A stretch of 25,432 bases of DNA. It comes from Lachnospiraceae bacterium UBA6452. Lineage in GTDB: Bacteria; Bacillota; Clostridia; Lachnospirales; Lachnospiraceae. The translations under genes and the position numbers were made by a program. The DNA lies in contig DJNY01000213.1 in the NCBI GenBank assembly GCA_002441865.1, positions 1 to 25,432 on the forward strand, given 5' to 3'. The notes below the pieces were generated by a model that worked only from the letters and a program-made list of their open reading frames with translations, was not told where the DNA came from and ran no database searches. The stretch's first letter is position 1. Each line of letters begins with the position of its first letter. Shown piece by piece: positions 1 to 7,359 of the stretch.

Positions 1-91
1 AGATATCGTTAAATACGACTTTACTGGAATTATTATTGTGAAGTAACTTCCCGATCTTTCTGGTTTTATCCAATAACTGTACACTGCTCAT
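1..91 (-). CDS. codY: CodY, GTP- and branched-chain amino acid-sensing global repressor (N-terminal 30 codons only)
   Basis: Only the first 30 codons lie in the window; the gene runs off the left edge. The peptide starts MSSVQLLDKTRKIGKLLHNN and continues with a KVVFNDI block, matching the N-terminus of clostridial CodY, the start of its GAF effector-binding domain. CodY is a cytoplasmic repressor that senses GTP and branched-chain amino acids and controls nutrient-limitation genes. Two in-frame ATGs exist, at 97 and 91. I chose 91 because the AGAGGG ribosome binding site sits about 7 bases before it but only one base before the upper one. It follows topA by 142 bases, an arrangement common in Firmicutes. 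The DNA-binding C-terminus cannot be seen. Confidence 0.85.
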   Translation of the reverse strand, partial: MSSVQLLDKTRKIGKLLHNNNSSKVVFNDI

Positions 92-176
92 TTTCATTCC
101 CTCTTGCTCTTATCATTCGCACCCGGATCATTCTGTCATACAGTGCCTGCGCATATAATATTCAGAATTTATATGT

Positions 177-205
177 ATAATAACACAAATTGTCCGATTT
201 TACAA
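177..205 (-). promoter_or_regulatory. Candidate codY promoter
   Basis: On the minus strand, TTGTAA (200-205) is separated by 17 bases from TATTAT (177-182), which has a TGT directly before it (extended -10). Transcription would start near 170, leaving a leader of about 80 bases before codY. The -35 and most of the spacer lie inside the perfect inverted repeat at 188-220. Confidence 0.5.
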
Positions 206-220
206 TAAAATCGGACAATT
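188..220 (-). terminator. Perfect 15-bp inverted repeat: topA terminator and/or operator at the codY promoter
   Basis: AATTGTCCGATTTTA (188-202) and its exact reverse complement (206-220) flank a 3-base loop, 13 bases after the topA stop. As RNA it forms a 15-bp hairpin, but the following sequence (TGTGTTATTATAC) is a poor U-tract and the stem is AT-rich, so it is not a textbook intrinsic terminator. It also covers the -35 and spacer of the candidate codY promoter, where it could be a repressor site. The two roles are compatible. Confidence 0.5.
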
Positions 221-233
221 ACATCTTAGAATC

Positions 234-2312
234 TTATGCTTCTTTTGTTTCTTTCTTTTCTTTATAGCCACATCCCTCTGCAGAACAAACAAGCTGATTT
301 CCCTTTTCTACAAGTACATTTCCGCATTTTGGGCAAAGCTTATTGCTCGGACGCTGCCATACCATGAAATCACAGGCCGGATTATCCTCGCAGCCGTAAT
401 AGCGTCTGCCCTTCTTCGTTTTGCGGATGACCACCTCTTTACCGCACTTCGGACATTTCACACCGATCTTCTCCAGATACGGCTTGGTATTGCGACACTC
501 CGGGAAGCCCGGACATGCCAGAAATTTACCGTGCGGGCCATATTTAATAACCATCTGTCTGCCACACCGGTCACAGACAACATCCGAAACCTCGTCCTCA
601 ATCTTGACAGATTCCAGTTCCTTTTCTGCTTTTTCTACCGCTTCATGCAGATCCGGATAGAAATTGGAAACAACAACTTTCCAGTTGACACCGCCTTCTT
701 CTATCGAATCAAGCAGTGATTCCATATTCGCCGTGAAGCTGACATCTACAATACTTGGGAAGGCTTTCTTCATAATATTGTTGACTGCTTCTCCCAGCTC
801 TGTTACATACAGATTCTTTGCTTCCTTTACAATATATCTTCGGGCAAGGATCGTTGTGATCGTCGGTGCATACGTACTCGGTCGTCCGATTCCCTGTTCC
901 TCCAATGTCCTGACAAGACTTGCTTCCGTATAATGTGCAGGCGGCTGTGTAAAATGCTGCTTACTGTCAAAACTTTCCCAGGAAAGCTTTGTATTCTGAT
1001 CCAGACTGCCCAGCATCTTATTTCCTTCTGCCTTTTCATCCTCTTCCTGTGTATAAACACTCATAAAACCGTCAAATTTCACTTTGGAAGCCGCTACCGT
1101 GAAACGATATCCGTTTGCATCGATCTTTACGGAAGTTGTCTCATAGACTGCAGATGCCATTCTGCTTGCAGTAAAACGCTTCCAGATCAGCTGATACAGT
1201 CTGAACTGTTCACGTGACAACGAATCCTTGATCTCAGACGGAACACGTTCAATATCCGTCGGTCGGATCGCTTCATGTGCATCCTGGATCTTTTTGCCTT
1301 CCTTCTCCTTGGTATGCACATCAGCCGCATATTCACTACCATAATTTTCCAGAATAAACTTATGGCTCATCGCCTCAGCCTCTTCCGATACGCGGGTAGA
1401 ATCCGTACGCAGATACGTGATCAGACCGATCGTACCACTGCCCTTGATCTCCACACCTTCATATAACTGCTGCGCAATACGCATGGTTTTCTGCGTTGAG
1501 AAATTCAGCACCTTGCTGGCTTCCTGCTGCAGTGTGGACGTTGTAAAAGGAAGCGGTGCTTTCTTCACGCGTTCGCCCTTCCTGACATCCGTCACCTGAT
1601 AGACTGCGCCTTTCAGGTCATTCTCTATTTTCTCCATTTCTTCCTTAGAAGAAATCGTCATCTTTTCTTTTGTTGTTCCGTAAAAATGTGCAGTGAGCGG
1701 TTTCTTTTCTCCCGGAACGGAAAGCAGTGCATCCACTGTCCAGTATTCCTCCGGAATAAATGCATTGATCTCATCTTCCCTGTCGCAGATGATACGCAGC
1801 GCGACAGACTGCACACGGCCTGCGGAAAGTCCTCTCTTTACCTTTGCCCACAGAAGCGGCGAAATCTGGTAACCTACCATACGGTCAAGTACACGACGCG
1901 CCTGCTGTGCATCTACCAGTCCCATATCGATCTCACGCGGATGCTTCAGCGATTCCTTGACTGCATTCTTTGTGATCTCATTGAAGGTAATACGATAAAC
2001 CTTTTTATTCTCCAGTTTCAGTGCAATATATAAATGCCATGAAATAGCCTCTCCCTCGCGGTCAGGGTCAGTTGCGAGATAAATCTTATCCGCTTTCTTC
2101 ACTTCCTTACGAAGTGCTGCTAAAATATCGCCCTTGCCACGGATCGTAATATACTTTGGCTCAAAGCCATGCTCAATATCAATTCCCATCTGGCTCTTAG
2201 GCAGGTCTCTGACATGCCCGTTACTCGCCATTACCTCATAATTGCTGCCCAAAAACTTTTTAATTGTCTTCACCTTTGCCGGTGATTCCACAATAACCAA
2301 ATACTTTGCCAT
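234..2312 (-). CDS. topA: DNA topoisomerase I (type IA, omega protein)
   Basis: This type IA topoisomerase of 692 aa relaxes negative supercoils by cutting one strand through a 5'-phosphotyrosine. The N-terminus has the Toprim domain: LVIVESPAK with the conserved Glu near residue 9, then DPDREGEAISWH. The catalytic Tyr is residue 300 in GLITYLRTDSTR. The C-terminus, from about residue 577, carries three four-Cys zinc ribbons (CDRCG, CPKCG and another CPKCG, each with a matching second pair). The length is usual for a Firmicutes TopA. An in-frame ATG 36 codons upstream (2420) is rejected. The start at 2312 begins with the family's MAKYLVIVESP, has an AGGGG site 8 bases upstream, and the longer version would contain the promoter at 2349-2377. 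It is separated from the pilus operon by a terminator. Confidence 0.97.
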   Translation of the reverse strand: MAKYLVIVESPAKVKTIKKFLGSNYEVMASNGHVRDLPKSQMGIDIEHGFEPKYITIRGKGDILAALRKEVKKADKIYLATDPDREGEAISWHLYIALKLENKKVYRITFNEITKNAVKESLKHPREIDMGLVDAQQARRVLDRMVGYQISPLLWAKVKRGLSAGRVQSVALRIICDREDEINAFIPEEYWTVDALLSVPGEKKPLTAHFYGTTKEKMTISSKEEMEKIENDLKGAVYQVTDVRKGERVKKAPLPFTTSTLQQEASKVLNFSTQKTMRIAQQLYEGVEIKGSGTIGLITYLRTDSTRVSEEAEAMSHKFILENYGSEYAADVHTKEKEGKKIQDAHEAIRPTDIERVPSEIKDSLSREQFRLYQLIWKRFTASRMASAVYETTSVKIDANGYRFTVAASKVKFDGFMSVYTQEEDEKAEGNKMLGSLDQNTKLSWESFDSKQHFTQPPAHYTEASLVRTLEEQGIGRPSTYAPTITTILARRYIVKEAKNLYVTELGEAVNNIMKKAFPSIVDVSFTANMESLLDSIEEGGVNWKVVVSNFYPDLHEAVEKAEKELESVKIEDEVSDVVCDRCGRQMVIKYGPHGKFLACPGFPECRNTKPYLEKIGVKCPKCGKEVVIRKTKKGRRYYGCEDNPACDFMVWQRPSNKLCPKCGNVLVEKGNQLVCSAEGCGYKEKKETKEA

Positions 2313-2348
2313 ACTGCTTCCCCTAGCGTCCTGTAATAATCGTTTCAA

Positions 2349-2377
2349 ACTATACACTAAAAAAATGAATGTGTAAA
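2349..2377 (-). promoter_or_regulatory. Sigma-A-type promoter of topA
   Basis: On the minus strand, TTTACA (2372-2377), a 17-base spacer and TATAGT (2349-2354) match 5 of 6 bases at each element. The start of transcription would be near 2342, about 30 bases before the TopA ATG at 2312. It lies downstream of the pilus operon terminator, so topA has its own promoter. Confidence 0.75.
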
Positions 2378-2428
2378 GGATTTTTTCCGTTTGCAGCATT
2401 TTCGGCATCTTTTTTGACAAATCCGGCT

Positions 2429-2456
2429 AAAAAGGGAAGGCTGTTCGCCTTCCCTT
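2429..2456 (-). terminator. Intrinsic terminator of the pilus operon
   Basis: On the minus strand AAGGGAAGGC pairs perfectly with GCCTTCCCTT (2432-2441 with 2447-2456) around a 5-base loop, and the right arm runs into five U residues. It lies 19 bases after the stop of the 1618-aa gene and before the topA promoter, so it should end the long pilus transcript. Confidence 0.85.
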
Positions 2457-2475
2457 CTGTGTTATTGATTTTCAA

Positions 2476-5400
2476 TTAGTCAAGATCCAAGAGATCTGTT
2501 TTGGTTACCGTGAGTTCCTGATATCCCAGTTCCGGAACTACCGTTGTCGTTGTTTCACCTGTTGTAGATGAAACAGAATTGATCGTTGTCTGTGCTTCCA
2601 GATAAATTGTAAATTCACCGGTCGTATTCAGATAGGAAAGCGGTAAGTAGAATCCATACGTTGTCATACTTTCCAGATTCGATACTTTTCCGTTTGCATC
2701 TCTTGCGATCTCTGTATTCAGCTGATTATTTGCCACTGAATAAGTTTTGATCACCTTTGAAATATTCACAACCGGAACCGCCACTTTGTTGATAACCTTC
2801 TCCTCTACCTTCACAGCGGAATTATCATTCAGTGTAACAACATCATCCTTCTTCATTCCATCCAATCGCAGATAATACTGGATTGCCATATATTTCGTTC
2901 CTCTGACAAAGTTTGTATCATTCAGTCTGAAGAAGATTGGTGTTCCGGCTGATGATGCGTCCACACCTGCATTTATATTCGGATCCACAAACTGATACTT
3001 CCTTACTCCGTTGGAATTTGTCAGAATAGAGGAATCTATTGCCGTTGTTCCGTCCGGATTTGTCACATTCTTATCATAAGGTATTGATACACTTGTGATT
3101 GGTGCTGCATTTTGATCCGGTGTTTCAAAGAAGCCTACAGACGGCTCTGTATAGCTTGCTGTGAATGATGCAAATAAGGTATTTACAAATAACTGTGCTT
3201 CCGTTTCAGATGCATTTGTCAATGAAGAATGTCCTGCACCTGTATATGTAATATTACCCTTATTGTAAATATAATATCCGTCAGATGCCATCGGACCACC
3301 GACATTATCTGCATATGGGTCAAAGTTATGACCGTTTCCGCCTAATGTATACCATACTACGACATCTGATTCTCCATCACCATCATCATCTGTATCCATA
3401 TCCAGCTGGAAATACTGGGAATGTGTAGATGTTACCTTAAACTGATCCGGTAATACATATGGATAAACTGTAAGCTGGCCTTCATTTAACTTATTTACTG
3501 TATAAGAATCTGCTCCGTTTTCATTATTGTCTCTGTTTGCCTTATTAGAGTTGATCCAGTACTTATCACCTGTACTGTTCATAAAACGGGCAGCTGTTGT
3601 ATCATTGACACCCTGTGTTGTCCTTAATACCGTCTGACGGCCTTTACCAGGCTGATATGCTACCGTTTTACCAGTTGCTTCTATTGTCATGATCTCATCC
3701 GCATTTGCCGCTCTTGTATAATCATTGGAGGAATGCAGATATTTGGCGCCATTCGAAGAAGTTGCCGCATTTACCAGCTCTTTCACAGTAATCTTTGTTC
3801 CATCTGACTCTGCAATAATATTCTGTGTCATGCCATAACGATCCATGCCTACAATATTACGCAGTCTTTTTGCCTGTTTGTAGTTTGAGAAGAACATGAT
3901 AAAGTCATGTGTTAAAAGCGTAGGTTTTCCACTTTCCATATAACTTTCTACTGCTGCAATTGCATCATCACTTGAGAAATTGGCAAAGTTATCACCAAAT
4001 CCAAGCACTAACATATTCGCGCCATATACACCTTCTTTTGTTACCTTATCGTCTTTGTCTTTTTCCGGTGCTGTGATTTCAATTGAATTGAAGTAATCAA
4101 GCGCATATTCTTTCAGGCTTTTCTTTGTTGCTGTATTGCCATTCGCATCTGTTGATGCTGACGCTGCATAAGCACTGTATTTTGCAGTAAAGTCATTTTC
4201 AAACTCACTGACTGTCATAGTCTTGATCTCTACCGTATATCCCGGTACATTTTGCAGATACTTACCGAATTTGGAATTCGGATCAGCCAGCTGTGCTTCC
4301 AGATTCAGATTAGAACCTGTATTGTTCGTCAGCTGCAGTATCTTACAGATCTTATCTTCTCCTGTGATATTAGCTGCCAGCGTATAGCCTTCTGCTGAAT
4401 CATGTGCGTTCTGGTACTGATAAGACTGTACATCCAGCTTCCACTTCAGAAGTCCGCTGTATTCATTGGAAATATCACGTTTTAATACGTATTCTACATC
4501 TTTATTCAGAACATAATTGCCATCTGCGTTCTTTTCAGCTTCAGCACCTGTTCCTTTTACTGTTACCACAATATCCTTGATATCTTCCGTTGTGCTGGAA
4601 TATTTACCATCATTATTGATATCGATATATAAATGTGGCTGGTATGTTGCATTCATGGTCGGATCAGAGCTGTCTGATGCAATGTTGAACTCAAATGTCA
4701 TCGTTCTGCTTCCATCCGCATTCTGCTCTAAATATTTTACCTTATCCGGATCGATAACCTCAGAATTCTGCTTTCTCTCATACATATATTCCTGTGGCTG
4801 GCTGTCTACAGTCAGTACAAGTTTTTCTGTTGCGACATATGTATTGATCAGATCTTTTTCAATGCTCTTCGCTTCGATCATGCTTGTGCTGATCATATTC
4901 TCATATTTTGTATATGGAGTTGATCCGCTGTTGTCTTCGTACTGACCTGTTGTTGTATTATAAAGCTTACCACAACCGAACATCAGAAGTTCATACATAT
5001 TAGAAGCATTATCTACACGTCCATGGTCTCTGTCTGTTTCATTACCATCTGTTACTGCTGTCGGATTCACAACAAGATTATCTTTTGTTGTAACAGGTCC
5101 GTACATATCACCCGCAACGATCAGCAGTCCCTTTGCCTCCAGGTAAGCTTCCATCTTCTTTAACTTATTCTTAGTAAGGTCTCTTCCGGCATATCGTGCA
5201 ATATCCGTATCAGTGTCAAGATATCCCTTTAACTGATTTTTTACTTTAACGGTATCGCCAATATTGTAATATACCATACCGGTCATATACCCGTCATTGT
5301 AAACAGGCAGATCCCGATCCACAAATTTTGCCGAATCGTAAATACCGTCTTTTGTATCTCTGGTTTTTACTGAATCTGTGTAGAACAAGCTCTTATTATT

Positions 5401-7332
5401 GCTTATTCCTGTTTCAGATCCAATATAGATAATATCGTAGTTTTCGATCAGATCATCATTTCGTCCATTGAATTCATCAATTGTCATCGATTCAAATTCA
5501 ATGTATTTTGCTTTGTCTGCATAAAAAGCGCTCAGATAATTGGATACAAAATCATCTCTGTTTTTCTTATACTCACTATCATCGTCAAAATCACTGTACT
5601 CTTCGCTGCCATATTTCTCATTATATAAGAATTTGGTTGTAGGCTCGATTTCCAGAATCTTCAGATTGTTCTTTACCACACTGATGCCGGTGCCATCATT
5701 AACAAGAATATACTGGATTGCCACAGCAGGTGTTACATTGGTAGACATAGTGCCTGATGTGGAATTCTTATTTGTGGCATTGATATAACTGATAACTGCA
5801 CTGAAGCCGCTTGAAGCTACTGCTGCGCTGTATGGGGTATTAAAATCACCGTTTGCAAAATTATCAAGTGCATCAACCAATGATTTTGCTGCAACGAAAT
5901 CACTCATATGGTGGTTATAGACATACACATTACCACTGACAAAGTTTCCGTTACCGCCTGAAAGAATACTATCCTTCAACTTATTGATAATATCTGTCTT
6001 TTTAAACAATCCATCCGGATCCACTAATTCAGATGTTGTCGGATTAAATATTCCTGTATCCTTTGCATCTGTCACAACAGCAGACTGTCCTTCCTGCCAG
6101 AGCAGAAGAGCCAGTTTACTGATATTATTGGAAAGTGAAGCATCATAACCTGCGTAGTCCATCATCAATGCTTTGTGATTCTGGATTACCTGATTGTAAA
6201 GGTATGCCATGATCACTGTACTCAAATCATTATTTCCCTTTACAAAGCTTTGATAGGTACCATTGATATAGATCAGATCCGCCGAATCAATATCTGCCGT
6301 AGTAACCTTTGATGCTGCGACCATCTTATAATCGATCTTCATGTTGGCATATTTTTTATTGCTGCCCAGTACATACTCTTTAAACCAGTCACTGTTATAA
6401 AACTTCTTACCCTGTATATCCGTTGCATAGTAAAGTGCCAGATCAGTAATACCATAGTATTCCTGCATGGTAGTCGCTTTTTCGGAACGCTTAAAAGTCA
6501 GGTTACCTGTGCCCTGTACCTGTGTGATGTATGGAATACCGTCTGTTGCAGATGTCGGAAGCTGCAGCTTCGTTTCATCAATGTCCGTTACAGGTTCGAG
6601 AATTTCTGTTTCTTCAGTTTTTGTACCGACCTGCACATCATTACCACTGACATCTTTTTCCATAACCGGAACTTCATTTGTACTGACCGTAACCAGACAG
6701 ATCCTGCCGGTGTCATCCAGCTTGTAGCCTTCTCTCAGCTGATAGTCTCCGCCGGATTCTACCATCGTATAAACACCTTTTGCAAAACAATCCTTCTGAT
6801 CATACATATGTGAAGTCATATTATTGTAATAATCAGAGAAAATTGCCACTTCCGCAAACATCGGGTATTCTGCAATACCTGTGCTGATACCCTGGGAATC
6901 CATACCGTTTGGCTTAACCAGACCATACATACGTAACTGATAGATCTGTGATGGATAATCTGCATCATTATATCCGGTAGCCGGGCTTCCGTGTACACCA
7001 CCAAGTGCTGCATTTGGCAGGCCACCGCCTAGTCCATCTCCGCCTCCGTATCTTCTTCTGTTTGAAGTAGATGAAAAATAACCAAGTTCAGCATGTTTGG
7101 ATACATTGATCTGCCGCTCATCCGTAAAACTGTATGAACTCTCATCCGGTTCAATTTCCAAGATGGTAAACGTATTACTGTCCTTATATCTGTCGGTAAT
7201 GGCATCAAATACCTTTGTTGTTGCCTGTACATCCGTAACATTTGTCATGATCTCTCCGGCAAATATAACAGCTGCCATGCAAAAACCTGCCAATCCAACT
7301 ATTAATTTCTTACTTTTTCCGTTCATTTTCAT
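2476..7332 (-). CDS. Giant secreted protein of the pilus operon, putative pilus-tip adhesin (PilY1 analogue)
   Basis: This protein has 1618 aa, and I do not recognise a characterised family. It has a Sec signal peptide (lysines, then LIVGLAGFCMAAVIFAG, probable cleavage near VQA-TT at residue 38), no prepilin motif, no LPXTG and no C-terminal membrane helix, so it should be released or held non-covalently. Three stretches look related: ILEIEP-type strands near residues 57, 557 and 995, followed by MTxxEF-like segments and hydrophobic DLIYING, DIIYIGS and NMLVLGFG strands. This may be a DUF5057-type module, though I recall that family only loosely. Two Asp-rich, calcium-loop-like motifs lie at D904 (DINNDG) and D1311-D1323. 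The C-terminal 220 residues look beta-rich. A GGGGAG site precedes the ATG, 27 bases after the PilW-like gene, and the operon terminator follows. Position and secretion fit a tip protein carried by the minor pilins; this is inference. Confidence 0.6.
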   Translation of the reverse strand: MKMNGKSKKLIVGLAGFCMAAVIFAGEIMTNVTDVQATTKVFDAITDRYKDSNTFTILEIEPDESSYSFTDERQINVSKHAELGYFSSTSNRRRYGGGDGLGGGLPNAALGGVHGSPATGYNDADYPSQIYQLRMYGLVKPNGMDSQGISTGIAEYPMFAEVAIFSDYYNNMTSHMYDQKDCFAKGVYTMVESGGDYQLREGYKLDDTGRICLVTVSTNEVPVMEKDVSGNDVQVGTKTEETEILEPVTDIDETKLQLPTSATDGIPYITQVQGTGNLTFKRSEKATTMQEYYGITDLALYYATDIQGKKFYNSDWFKEYVLGSNKKYANMKIDYKMVAASKVTTADIDSADLIYINGTYQSFVKGNNDLSTVIMAYLYNQVIQNHKALMMDYAGYDASLSNNISKLALLLWQEGQSAVVTDAKDTGIFNPTTSELVDPDGLFKKTDIINKLKDSILSGGNGNFVSGNVYVYNHHMSDFVAAKSLVDALDNFANGDFNTPYSAAVASSGFSAVISYINATNKNSTSGTMSTNVTPAVAIQYILVNDGTGISVVKNNLKILEIEPTTKFLYNEKYGSEEYSDFDDDSEYKKNRDDFVSNYLSAFYADKAKYIEFESMTIDEFNGRNDDLIENYDIIYIGSETGISNNKSLFYTDSVKTRDTKDGIYDSAKFVDRDLPVYNDGYMTGMVYYNIGDTVKVKNQLKGYLDTDTDIARYAGRDLTKNKLKKMEAYLEAKGLLIVAGDMYGPVTTKDNLVVNPTAVTDGNETDRDHGRVDNASNMYELLMFGCGKLYNTTTGQYEDNSGSTPYTKYENMISTSMIEAKSIEKDLINTYVATEKLVLTVDSQPQEYMYERKQNSEVIDPDKVKYLEQNADGSRTMTFEFNIASDSSDPTMNATYQPHLYIDINNDGKYSSTTEDIKDIVVTVKGTGAEAEKNADGNYVLNKDVEYVLKRDISNEYSGLLKWKLDVQSYQYQNAHDSAEGYTLAANITGEDKICKILQLTNNTGSNLNLEAQLADPNSKFGKYLQNVPGYTVEIKTMTVSEFENDFTAKYSAYAASASTDANGNTATKKSLKEYALDYFNSIEITAPEKDKDDKVTKEGVYGANMLVLGFGDNFANFSSDDAIAAVESYMESGKPTLLTHDFIMFFSNYKQAKRLRNIVGMDRYGMTQNIIAESDGTKITVKELVNAATSSNGAKYLHSSNDYTRAANADEIMTIEATGKTVAYQPGKGRQTVLRTTQGVNDTTAARFMNSTGDKYWINSNKANRDNNENGADSYTVNKLNEGQLTVYPYVLPDQFKVTSTHSQYFQLDMDTDDDGDGESDVVVWYTLGGNGHNFDPYADNVGGPMASDGYYIYNKGNITYTGAGHSSLTNASETEAQLFVNTLFASFTASYTEPSVGFFETPDQNAAPITSVSIPYDKNVTNPDGTTAIDSSILTNSNGVRKYQFVDPNINAGVDASSAGTPIFFRLNDTNFVRGTKYMAIQYYLRLDGMKKDDVVTLNDNSAVKVEEKVINKVAVPVVNISKVIKTYSVANNQLNTEIARDANGKVSNLESMTTYGFYLPLSYLNTTGEFTIYLEAQTTINSVSSTTGETTTTVVPELGYQELTVTKTDLLDLD

Positions 7333-7359
7333 ATGCTCTCCCCACTCGGAAATTTACTT

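Noticed and set aside
188..220. CodY autoregulatory box
   Set aside because: The palindrome does not match the AATTTTCWGAAAATT consensus in spacing or core bases.
2313..2420. A 36-codon N-terminal extension of TopA
   Set aside because: The stretch contains a good promoter (2349-2377), has no family similarity, and the start at 2312 has a proper ribosome binding site and the conserved MAKYLVIVESP start.
2476..2620. Sortase signal or anchor at the C-terminus of the giant protein
   Set aside because: The end (QELTVTKTDLLDLD) has no LPXTG-like motif, hydrophobic stretch or basic tail.
4517..4945. Open frame of 142 codons on the plus strand within the giant gene
   Set aside because: It is antisense to a strongly coding gene, its composition reflects the reverse complement, and it has no convincing start signals.
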